Source: Streptomyces tardus (lineage in GTDB: Bacteria > Actinomycetota > Actinomycetes > Streptomycetales > Streptomycetaceae). Taken from it: DNA of 64,000 nucleotides. Under the pieces are notes generated by a model. The model did no database searches and was not told the DNA's origin. It saw nothing but the letters and a program-made list of their open reading frames with translations. Shown here in pieces: positions 18,716 through 26,952 of the stretch; the first letter of the stretch is position 1, and each line of letters opens with the position of its first letter. The stretch covers positions 931,095 to 995,094 of the forward strand of contig NZ_JAELVF020000001.1 in the NCBI RefSeq assembly GCF_018101125.2. The letters are read 5' to 3'. The translations under genes and the position numbers were made by a program.

Positions 18716-19390
18716 ATGGATGACACGACGAAGATCGGTCTGGCCTCCGCGGTCGCGGGCGGCTACCTGCTCGGGCGTACGAAGAAGGGCCGACTCGCGC
18801 TGAGCCTGGCAATGATGCTGGCCGGACGCGAGGCGAGTGCCCAGCCCCGTCAGCTGGCGTCCCAGGCGGCCGAGTGGCTGGGCGGAGTACCGGAGGTCGC
18901 GCAGCTGCGGGACCAACTGCGGCAGGAGGGCACGGATGCCGCACGCAATGTGATGACCTCGCTGGCCGAGCGCGGCGCCGGTTCGCTCGCCGACGTGATC
19001 AGCAGCCGCACGGCCGTACCCGGCGACAAGCCGGGAGAGACAGCCACCGACAGCGACGATGACGCGTCGGGAAGCGAGCGGGACGACGACGGCGACGGCG
19101 ACCTGAGCGAGGAGAGCGACGAGGAACAGGAGGCCGACGGAGCGGACGAGGAGCCCGAGGAGGGAGCAGACGAGGAAGCCGAGGAGCCGGAGGAGGAACA
19201 GGGCGAACGGGAGCCCGAGCCCTCGGGTGGACGCCGTGGCGTGCCGCGTGCGGAGCGCAGCGAGCCGGCCCGGAAATCCGCTCCCGCCCGAGAGAGCAGC
19301 AGGACGGAGAAAACCGCCAAGTCGGCGCCCGCCGGGAAGACGGCAGCCAAGAAGACGGGCTCGGCGACCCGCAACAACCCCCGGAGGTAG
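18716..19390 (+). CDS. GvpY-like small protein with glycine-rich hydrophobic N-terminus
   Basis: 224 aa. It opens TKIGLASAVAGGYLLGRTKK, a short Gly-rich hydrophobic segment ending in a basic patch, then a helix LALSLAMMLAG and RQLASQAAEWLGG. Residues ~105-165 are almost only Glu/Asp/Gly/Ser, and the end is Lys/Ala-rich (AKSAPAGKTAAKK), resembling a histone-H1 tail. From memory this N-terminus matches proteins in Streptomyces gas vesicle clusters (gvpY, sometimes mislabelled DNA primase). RBS AGGTGGGA. Confidence 0.65.
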   Translation: MDDTTKIGLASAVAGGYLLGRTKKGRLALSLAMMLAGREASAQPRQLASQAAEWLGGVPEVAQLRDQLRQEGTDAARNVMTSLAERGAGSLADVISSRTAVPGDKPGETATDSDDDASGSERDDDGDGDLSEESDEEQEADGADEEPEEGADEEAEEPEEEQGEREPEPSGGRRGVPRAERSEPARKSAPARESSRTEKTAKSAPAGKTAAKKTGSATRNNPRR

Positions 19391-19394
19391 CGCC

Positions 19395-20297
19395 ATGGGA
19401 CAGCAGGCGTCGGACACTCGGCCCTCCGCGGTCGACCGACTGCGCGGTGTGGTGGCCGACTACGCGGCAGCGAAGATCGGCAGCGCCGCCGAGGGACTCG
19501 GCAAACGCGTCTCCCACACCACCCAGCGGCTGGGCGACCGCTTCAGCTCCGACGGCCCGGATTCCGGCGGACCGGATTCGGACAGCCCGGGGTCGGGTGG
19601 ATCCGGCTCGGACTCGGGCTCCGGAGGGGAAGCGGTGATGACACCGGGTGACCCCAAGGTGACGACGGTGATCGAGACCCTGGACGTGGGCGTACCGCTC
19701 AGGGCCGCATACGACCACTGGACTCAGTACGAGGAGTTCGGAAAGTTCGCCAAGGGCGTGCAGTCTGTCTCCAAGGACGACGACACGGTGAGCAAGTGGA
19801 ACACCAAGATCGCGGCGTCCTCGCGCAGCTTCGAGGCCACCGTTCAGGAGCAGATACCCGACGACCGGATCGTGTGGACGTCCCAGGGGCCGAAGGGCTC
19901 CACTCAGGGAGCGGTCAGCTTTCACGAGCTGGCACCCACGCTGACCAGGGTGGTGCTGGTCGTGGAGTACCGCCCGTCCGGCTTCTTCGAGAAGACCGGC
20001 AATCTGTGGCGCGCCCAGGGACGCCGCATCCGCTTGGACTTCAAGCACTTCCAGCGCTACGTGACCCTCGCCGAGGAGCAGCCGGAGGGCTGGCGCGGTG
20101 AGATACGCGACGGCGAGGTGGTCCGCACCGACGAGGAAGTGAGGGCGGACGAGGAGGATGACGCCGAAGAGCCGGATTCGGAAGGGGACGACGGCGAGCA
20201 CGACGACGAAGAAGACGACGGGTCCGACGAACAGGACGAGGACGACGGCGAGTTCGACGAGCACGACGACGACGCGGAGGACGACGACGAGCGCTGA
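19395..20297 (+). CDS. SRPBCC (START-like) domain protein, GvpZ-like, with polyacidic tail
   Basis: 300 aa from ATG 19395, which follows CCGGAGG and lies 4 bp after the previous stop. The SRPBCC domain spans ~90-220: VTTVIETLDVGVPLRAAYDH, WTQYEEFGKFAKGV, VEYRPSGFFEKTGNLW, RRIRLDFKHFQRYV. Residues ~240-300 are nearly all Asp/Glu. SRPBCC proteins bind hydrophobic ligands; one such gene (gvpZ) is part of Streptomyces gas vesicle clusters beside gvpY, which matches the order here. No GvpA, F, J, K, L, O or S is in the window. Confidence 0.75.
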   Translation: MGQQASDTRPSAVDRLRGVVADYAAAKIGSAAEGLGKRVSHTTQRLGDRFSSDGPDSGGPDSDSPGSGGSGSDSGSGGEAVMTPGDPKVTTVIETLDVGVPLRAAYDHWTQYEEFGKFAKGVQSVSKDDDTVSKWNTKIAASSRSFEATVQEQIPDDRIVWTSQGPKGSTQGAVSFHELAPTLTRVVLVVEYRPSGFFEKTGNLWRAQGRRIRLDFKHFQRYVTLAEEQPEGWRGEIRDGEVVRTDEEVRADEEDDAEEPDSEGDDGEHDDEEDDGSDEQDEDDGEFDEHDDDAEDDDER

Positions 20298-20419
20298 GGG
20301 CGGCGGGCACCACAGCGCCCCCGCCCCCGCCCCTTCGCAACGCCGGTTCCACACCCGACGATTGGGTTCACCGTCGTCGACGTCCGGGCGAGTCCTTCAG
20401 CGGTGCGGTGTCTCCCGCG

Positions 20420-22021
20420 TCACTCCCACTCGATGGTCCCCGGCGGCTTGCTGGTGATGTCGACGGCCACGCGGTTGACGTCCGCCACCTCGTTGGTGAT
20501 CCGGGTGGAGATCTTCGCCAGCACGTCGTACGGGAGCCGCGACCAGTCGGCCGTCATCGCGTCCTCGGAGGAGACCGGCCGCAGCACGATCGGGTGGCCG
20601 TACGTGCGGCCGTCGCCCTGGACGCCGACCGAGCGGACGTCGGCGAGCAGCACGACCGGGCACTGCCAGATGTCGCGGTCCAGACCGGCCGCGGTCAGCT
20701 CCTCGCGCGCGATGGCGTCAGCCTCGCGGAGCAGGTCCAGCCGGTCCCTGGTGACCTCGCCGATGATCCGGATGCCGAGCCCCGGCCCGGGGAACGGCTG
20801 GCGCTGGACGATCTCCTCCGGGAGCCCCAGCTCCTGGCCGACCATCCGCACCTCGTCCTTGAACAGCTGACGCAGCGGCTCGACCAGCTCGAACTCCAGG
20901 TCCTCCGGGAGCCCGCCCACGTTGTGGTGGGACTTGATGTTGGCGGTGCCGGTGCCGCCGCCGGACTCGACGACGTCCGGGTAGAGCGTGCCCTGCACCA
21001 GGAACGCCACCTCGGCGCCCTCTTCCCCTGCCTCGGCGACCAGTTCGGCCTGGGCCTGCTCGAAGACCCGGATGAACTCGCGTCCGATGATCTTCCGCTT
21101 CTGCTCCGGGTCGCTGACCCCGGCCAGGGCGGCCAGGAAGCGCTCCTCGGCGTCGACGACCTTCAGCTGCACGCCGGTCGCGGCCACGAAGTCCTTCTCC
21201 ACCTGCTCCGTCTCGCCCTTGCGCATCAGCCCGTGGTCGACGTACACGCAGGTCAGCTGGGATCCGACGGCCTTCTGCACCAGTGCGGCGGCCACCGCGG
21301 AGTCCACTCCGCCGGACAGCCCGCAGATCGCGCGCTTGTCGCCGACCCGGTCCCGGATCGCGGCGACCTGCTCCTCGACGATGGAACCGGTCGTCCAACT
21401 GGGCTCGATGCCCGCGCCCCGGTAGAGGAAGTGCTCCAGCACCTGCTGGCCGTGGGTGGAGTGCAGCACCTCGGGGTGGTACTGGACGCCGTAGAGCTTC
21501 TTCTCGTCGTTCTCGAAGGCGGCGACCGGTACGACGTCGGTGGAGGCCGTCACCGCGAAGCCCTCGGGCGCGGCCGAGCAGGCGTCGCCGTGCGACATCC
21601 ACACCTGCTGCTCGGTCGGCGTGCCCTCGAAGAGCGTCGAACCGGCCCGGCCGACGTGCAGCTCGGTACGGCCGTACTCGCGGGCGCCGCTGTTGTCCAC
21701 GGTGCCGCCGAGGAGCTGGGCCATCAGCTGGAAGCCGTAGCACATGCCGAAGACGGGCACGCCGGCCTCGAAGAGCGCACGGTCGAGCGTGGGCGCCTGC
21801 TCCGCGTACACCGAGGAGGGGCCGCCGGAGAGGATGATCGCCTTCGGCTTCTTCGCCAGCATCTCGGCGACCGGCATCGTCGAGGGGACGATCTCGCTGA
21901 AGACCCGGGCCTCGCGGACGCGGCGGGCGATGAGCTGGGCGTACTGCGCCCCGAAGTCGACGACGAGGACCGTGTCGGGAGCGGAGGACGCGGCGGCGTT
22001 CGATGCCACGGTGGAAGCCAC
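20420..22021 (-). CDS. guaA: GMP synthase (glutamine-hydrolysing)
   Basis: 533 aa. An N-terminal class I glutamine amidotransferase ([18 protein letters not shown], nucleophile Cys in VFGMCYGFQ) precedes the ATP-pyrophosphatase domain with P-loop [15 protein letters not shown] (~residue 232) and the dimerisation domain ending KPPGTIEWE. Converts XMP to GMP, completing the path started by the two guaB-type genes at 35.7-38.4 kb. GTG at 22021 with AAAGG upstream. It is the first core gene after the accessory region, facing the SRPBCC gene tail to tail. Confidence 0.97.
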   Translation of the reverse strand: MASTVASNAAASSAPDTVLVVDFGAQYAQLIARRVREARVFSEIVPSTMPVAEMLAKKPKAIILSGGPSSVYAEQAPTLDRALFEAGVPVFGMCYGFQLMAQLLGGTVDNSGAREYGRTELHVGRAGSTLFEGTPTEQQVWMSHGDACSAAPEGFAVTASTDVVPVAAFENDEKKLYGVQYHPEVLHSTHGQQVLEHFLYRGAGIEPSWTTGSIVEEQVAAIRDRVGDKRAICGLSGGVDSAVAAALVQKAVGSQLTCVYVDHGLMRKGETEQVEKDFVAATGVQLKVVDAEERFLAALAGVSDPEQKRKIIGREFIRVFEQAQAELVAEAGEEGAEVAFLVQGTLYPDVVESGGGTGTANIKSHHNVGGLPEDLEFELVEPLRQLFKDEVRMVGQELGLPEEIVQRQPFPGPGLGIRIIGEVTRDRLDLLREADAIAREELTAAGLDRDIWQCPVVLLADVRSVGVQGDGRTYGHPIVLRPVSSEDAMTADWSRLPYDVLAKISTRITNEVADVNRVAVDITSKPPGTIEWE

Positions 22022-22892
22022 TGAGCTGCCTTTCGGCGGTGGATCGGGAGGGCGCGCACCCGGCTGCGGCGCCGGGACGATGCGGCCGAGTCTACCGCCG
22101 TCGACTTTGCCGATTCGCCCGACCGGGGCACACCGGCCGCCGCGCCGCAGCAGGCGCCCGCTTTCCGGTTCGCCGGTGGCACCCGCCCGTCCGGCCGCCG
22201 CGGGCCCGGCCGGTGCTGCTCGTCAGCCGCCGAGCGGTCGCTCACTGCCCCGCCCCGCCGGCCCGGCCCGGGGCGGCAGTCGTCTCCCCCGGCCGACGCG
22301 GCATCGGCCGGCCAGGACCGGTACGACCGGTGGGACCCGCCCAGGCCGGGCCGAGTCGGCGGTCACGACCGGACCGGCCCCCTCCGCTCCCCAACTCGGG
22401 CACCGCGCAACGGCGTTGGGGGCTGTGCCGGCTGGAGCGCTCGCGCGGTCGCGACTGGTTCCGCAGCCCGCGCGCGCCGCACACGTACGAGGCGTCCGCA
22501 GGTCACGGGCGGACCTGCGCACGCCTCGTCACCCGTACGGCGCGTGACCGGCGGGTGTGCGCTTCGTTGGTCCAGGTAACCCAATGTCCGCCGGGGCCCG
22601 GCGATTTGGGGATCGCTGCCGAAGCGATGAGGCGCCGCTCCTCCCGAAGTCGGGGAGGAACGCGCGTCGTGGGACCTCGCTTCGGTGCGGTGACCGGAAC
22701 GCAGGGGACAGCAGCCCGGTCACTACCCAGTGGCCGGTTCCCGGGACGCCGGGGGCCGGCCGCCCGCGGATCGGCGTCACCGCACCCTAACCGAGACGGG
22801 CGATTCCAGCCGAAACCCCTGCGCAGCGCGCGGTGTTGCACACCGGCCGGAGCCGACCGGACCGCCGGAACGCGAACGGTTCCGTCCACGCT
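22022..22892. other. 870-bp gap upstream of guaA without a recognisable gene
   Basis: Very G+C-rich spacer between the GMC oxidoreductase stop and the guaA start. Open frames on both strands lack ribosome sites and known domains. A TAGACT -10-like box for guaA lies on the minus strand near 22090, and a short hairpin (TCCTCCC with GGGAGGA) near 22640-22660. Nothing else can be supported. Confidence 0.5.
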
Positions 22893-24923
22893 CTACTCGC
22901 GCGGCTCTCCCGACGCCTTCCGCTCCTTCGCCACCTCGGCCGATCCTGCCGCCTTCGGATTCCCGGACTCCCCGGGCTTACCGGACTTCGACTTACCGGA
23001 CTTCGGCTTACCGGTCTGCGTCGGTGCCTTCGGCCCGGCATCCTTCGCCGACCCCGCCCGCTCCGCGGACACCGACTCCTCTGCCGCGGTCTTGCGCTTG
23101 GGCACCACCGGCACCGGCAGTACGGGCAGACGGAGCGCGCCGAACGCGTCCTCCGGGACCGCCGGGCTGTTGGGCGCGACGGCGGCGAGCCGTACGTACG
23201 CCTCGTCCTGGTTCGGACGCGGGTCGGCCTCGCCCTTGTTCGGCCAGAGCGAGGCGGCCCGTTCGGCCTGGGCCGTGATGGTGAGCGAGGGGTTGACGCC
23301 GAGGTTCGCCGAGACCGCCGCACCGTCGACGACCGAGACACCGGGGTGGCCGTAGAGCCGGTGGTAGGGGTCGATGACGCCCTTCTCCGGGTCGTCGCTG
23401 ATCGGACAGCCGCCGAGGAAGTGGGCGGTGAGCGGGGTGCCCATCAGCTCGCCGACGTTGGAACCGGCGAAGCCGTTGATGTCCTCGGCCAGGTGCCGTG
23501 CCGCCTCGGCTCCCTCGGGCAGGTAGTCCGGGTTGGGTGCACCGTGGCCCTGCCGGGCGGTGAGCATCCCCTTGCCGAGACCCTTCTGCTTCCGGCTCGT
23601 GGTCAGCGAGTTGTCGAGCGACTGCATGACCAGGCCGATGATGACGCGTTCCGACCACTTGCGGCCCGAGAGCGACCGCAGGAAGAGCTGGGGGTGACGC
23701 ACGCAGGTCACCAGGTGCGCGAGCAGCCGGGGCAGTCGGGAGGTGTGGTTGACCTGGAGCGTGGTCATCAGCGACATCGCGTTGGAGCCCTTGCCGTAAC
23801 GGACCGGCTCGATGTGGGTGTTCGCGTCCGGGTGGATGGACGAGGTGATCGCCACGCCCTTGCTGAAGTCGAGCTCCGCGTCCTTGCCGTGCCGTTTGCG
23901 GTAGCGGCGCGGGACGGTCTGGGCGCCCACCAGCGCCTCGGAGTTGGTGCGGGTCAGCAGTCCGAGCGCCGGCGATGTCCGCGGCAGGTTGCCCTCGTCG
24001 CGCATCCGGTGCAGCAGCGTCTGGGTGCCGTACGTACCTGCGGCGACGATCACATGCGGCACCGTGAAGGTACGGCCTCGCGACTTGGCGCCCCTGCCGC
24101 GCTTGTTCGTGGGTACGGCAGTGACGCGGTAGGTGTCGTCGCCCAGGTCGGTGATGTCGGTGACGGTGGTCAGCGGGAAGACCTGCACGCCCGCCTTCTC
24201 CGCGAGGTAGAGGTAGTTCTCGTTGAGGGTGTTCTTGGCGCCCTTGCGGCAGCCGGTCATGCACTCGCCGCACTCGGTACAGGCCCTGCGCTCCGGGCCG
24301 GCGCCGCCGAAGTAGGGGTCGGCGGCGGTCGCGCCGGGCTCCGTCCGGGTGGCTCCGTCCGCGTCCTTGCCGTCGCCGAAGAAGACGCCGACCGGCGCGA
24401 AGTGGAAGGTGTCCCCGACACCCATCTTCTCGGCCGCCACCTTCAGATGGACGTCGGCCGGGGTCAGCGTCGGGTTCAGCCGTACGCCGAGCATCCGCTG
24501 CGCCTGGTCGTAGAAGGGCTTCAACTCCTCCTGCCAATCGGTGATGTGGGCCCACTGGCGGTCCTCGAAGAACGGCTGCGGCGGCACGTAGAGGGTGTTC
24601 GCGTAGTTGAGCGAACCACCGCCGACGCCCGCGCCGGCGAGGATCATCACCTTGTTCAGCAGGTGGATGCGCTGAAGGCCGTAGAGGCCGAACGCCGGGG
24701 CCCAGAGGTAGTTCTTCAGGTCCCAGGAGTTCTTCGGCAGCGAATCGTCGCTGAAGCGGCGGCCGGCCTCCAGCACGGCGACGCGGTAGCCCTTCTCCGC
24801 CAGTCGCAGCGCGGAGACGGAGCCGCCGAAACCTGAGCCGACGATGACGACGTCGAACTCGTCGCCCGTCCGCGCCGCCTTCGGCGCGGAGTTCGACCGG
24901 GAATCGGATGCTTCCTGGGACAC
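22893..24923 (-). CDS. GMC-family FAD oxidoreductase (cholesterol-oxidase-like)
   Basis: 676 aa from GTG 24923 (GGAGG 5 nt upstream); the frame stays open far upstream but that part has no homology. The Rossmann motif is FDVVIVGSGFGGSVSALRLA, followed by GAGVGGGSLNYANTL and a Cys cluster CTECGECMTGCRKGAKNTL. The C-terminal signature is NLGVNPSLTITAQAERAA. The last ~70 residues are a Lys/Pro/Ala/Ser-rich tail. Oxidises an unknown alcohol substrate; lies 89 bp downstream of the aldehyde dehydrogenase gene and is probably co-transcribed. Confidence 0.92.
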   Translation of the reverse strand: MSQEASDSRSNSAPKAARTGDEFDVVIVGSGFGGSVSALRLAEKGYRVAVLEAGRRFSDDSLPKNSWDLKNYLWAPAFGLYGLQRIHLLNKVMILAGAGVGGGSLNYANTLYVPPQPFFEDRQWAHITDWQEELKPFYDQAQRMLGVRLNPTLTPADVHLKVAAEKMGVGDTFHFAPVGVFFGDGKDADGATRTEPGATAADPYFGGAGPERRACTECGECMTGCRKGAKNTLNENYLYLAEKAGVQVFPLTTVTDITDLGDDTYRVTAVPTNKRGRGAKSRGRTFTVPHVIVAAGTYGTQTLLHRMRDEGNLPRTSPALGLLTRTNSEALVGAQTVPRRYRKRHGKDAELDFSKGVAITSSIHPDANTHIEPVRYGKGSNAMSLMTTLQVNHTSRLPRLLAHLVTCVRHPQLFLRSLSGRKWSERVIIGLVMQSLDNSLTTSRKQKGLGKGMLTARQGHGAPNPDYLPEGAEAARHLAEDINGFAGSNVGELMGTPLTAHFLGGCPISDDPEKGVIDPYHRLYGHPGVSVVDGAAVSANLGVNPSLTITAQAERAASLWPNKGEADPRPNQDEAYVRLAAVAPNSPAVPEDAFGALRLPVLPVPVVPKRKTAAEESVSAERAGSAKDAGPKAPTQTGKPKSGKSKSGKPGESGNPKAAGSAEVAKERKASGEPRE

Positions 24924-25012
24924 GGGGACCTCCGAAGTGAGGGTGCGGCTCAAAAGCCCCACAGATGGGTGAAGTCGGGGGTGGGCGCCGGGACGTGACC
25001 GGCACCCACCGG

Positions 25013-26611
25013 TCAGCGCAGGCGCAGTGCCTTCATCGCCTTCAGCGAGCGGGACATGAACGCCGCGTACCGCCGGTCGTCCATGCCCAGCGACGGCGCC
25101 ATCGGCAGCAGTCGCTGATGGGCAACCGTCTGCACCTCGGTGTACTTGAGGATGCCCTCGGAGCCGTGCCGACGGCCGAGACCGGAGTCGCCCATGCCGC
25201 CCATCGGCGCCCGGACGCTGCCGTAGGCCGAGGAGTACCCCTCGTTGACGTTGACGGTGCCGGTGCGCAGCCGGGCTGCGAGCGCGCGGGCACGGCGGCC
25301 GTTGGTGGACCAGACGCTGGAGTTGAGGCCGTACGGGGTGGCGTTGGCCAGCTCGACGGCGTCCTCGACGTCCTGGAAGCGGTAGACCGAGACGACCGGG
25401 CCGAACGTCTCCTCGGCGCAGACGGTCATCGGCTCGGTGACACCGTCCAGGATCGTCGGCTCGTAGAAGAGCGGGCCGAGGTCGGGCCTGGCCCGGCCGC
25501 CGGCGAGCACGGTCGCGCCCTGCTCGACGGCGTCGGCCACGTGCCGAGTGACGTTGCGCAGCTGCTGCTCGGAGACGAGCGAGCCCATGTCGGCGCCGTA
25601 GGCGAGGGCTGAGCCCAGCCGCATCGCCTTCGTACGGGCGACGAAGCGCTCCAGGAAGGCGTCGGCGATCGAATCGTGCACATAGAGCCGCTCGATGGAG
25701 ATGCAGAGCTGTCCCGCGGAGGAGAACGCTCCCCGTACGGCGCCGGCGGCGGCCTTGTCGAGATCGGCGTCGGGCAGGACGATCATCGCGTTCTTGCCAC
25801 CGAGTTCGAGCGAGCAGCCGACGAGCCGGGCGGCGGCCTGCTGCGCGACCCGGCGGCCGGTGGCGGTGGAGCCGGTGAAGGAGACGTAGTCGCCGCGGTT
25901 CACCACCTCGGGGCCGATCACCGGGCCCTCGCCGAGGACTATCTGCCAGACGTCCTCGGGCAGCCCGGCCTCGATGAGCAGCTGCCTGGCCCACATCGCG
26001 GTGAGCGAGGTCTCGGTGTCGGGCTTCATCACCACGGCGTTGCCCGCGACGAAGGCGGGCAGCGCGTCGCCGACGGACAGCTCGAAGGGGTAGTTCCACG
26101 GTGCGATCTGCCCGACCACGCCGCGCGGGTGCCGCAGCTCGCTCACCCGGGTCAGCGTCGGGATGGCGCCCTGGTGCCGCTTGGGCGCGAGGTAGGAGGG
26201 CGCCTTGCGGCCGTAGTGCCGGGCGGCGACGCAGACCGCGAGGACTTCCTCGTGCGCGTGCAGCCGGGCCTTTCCGGTCTCCAGCTGGATCAGGTCGAGC
26301 ACCTCGGACTGGCGCTTCAGCACCAGGTCGTGGAAGCGCAGCAGTACGGCCGCGCGCCGGCGCACCGGCCAGTGCTGCCACTCGCGCTGCGCCTGCCGGG
26401 CACGCTCGAACGCCTCCTCGACGTCCTCGGCGGTGGCCTCGGGCAGGTCGGCCAGCTTCTCGCCGGTGGACGGGGTGTGCGAGACGGTCTTGCCGCTGCC
26501 GGCCACACCGCGGGTCAGGCGCGCGAGGAGTTCGGGCGTGACGACGTCGGCGGCGTCGCGCGTGCCGGCGGGGGCCGTGGCGGCCGGATTCCTGTCCTGC
26601 GTCTGCGTCAT
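25013..26611 (-). CDS. succinic semialdehyde dehydrogenase (NADP type)
   Basis: 532 aa aldehyde dehydrogenase: VVGQIAPWNYPFELSV, FTGSTATGR, catalytic Glu in LELGGKNAMIV and catalytic Cys in SSAGQLCISIERLYV. The sequence fits the actinobacterial succinate-semialdehyde dehydrogenase (GabD2-like) group, oxidising succinic semialdehyde to succinate. Substrate is from family resemblance. Upstream of and in the same direction as the GMC oxidoreductase. Confidence 0.88.
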   Translation of the reverse strand: MTQTQDRNPAATAPAGTRDAADVVTPELLARLTRGVAGSGKTVSHTPSTGEKLADLPEATAEDVEEAFERARQAQREWQHWPVRRRAAVLLRFHDLVLKRQSEVLDLIQLETGKARLHAHEEVLAVCVAARHYGRKAPSYLAPKRHQGAIPTLTRVSELRHPRGVVGQIAPWNYPFELSVGDALPAFVAGNAVVMKPDTETSLTAMWARQLLIEAGLPEDVWQIVLGEGPVIGPEVVNRGDYVSFTGSTATGRRVAQQAAARLVGCSLELGGKNAMIVLPDADLDKAAAGAVRGAFSSAGQLCISIERLYVHDSIADAFLERFVARTKAMRLGSALAYGADMGSLVSEQQLRNVTRHVADAVEQGATVLAGGRARPDLGPLFYEPTILDGVTEPMTVCAEETFGPVVSVYRFQDVEDAVELANATPYGLNSSVWSTNGRRARALAARLRTGTVNVNEGYSSAYGSVRAPMGGMGDSGLGRRHGSEGILKYTEVQTVAHQRLLPMAPSLGMDDRRYAAFMSRSLKAMKALRLR

Positions 26612-26859
26612 AGGCAGAGAGTAGAGCCCAGGAAAACCGATGGGTACCCGCGGGTAACACTTTTCCAGAAAATCTGCCAGCGATTACTGGCACGTTACGT
26701 CCCAAGCCGGCGCGGTCCGCCCGTAACGCCCGAGGCGGGAGGCGGGGCGCGAGTACGGGTGCGGGGGTCGGAGTGCGGCGCGAGAGGAACGCCCGGAGGC
26801 GCGGGAGGAGCGCCGGACACCGGCACCGCGGGCGAGGACGCGCACCGCAGCTGCACGCG

Positions 26860-26930
26860 GCCCGACGGGCGGTACGGCGCACGGGGCCCGACGGGCGGTA
26901 CGGCGTACGGGGCCCGACGGGGCGTACGGG
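26860..26930. repeat. 26-bp tandem repeat in a non-coding gap
   Basis: Two copies at 26860-26885 and 26886-26911 differ by one base (GGCGCACGGG versus GGCGTACGGG), and a partial third follows. The repeat lies in the 26612-26952 spacer between the pseudokinase stop and the SSADH start; no gene is seen there. Confidence 0.75.
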
Positions 26931-26952
26931 GCCGTACGCCGGGCGTTCCGGG

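Noticed and set aside
22503-22889. Possible gene between guaA and the GMC oxidoreductase
   Set aside because: No ribosome site, no domain, and composition typical of random G+C-rich frames.
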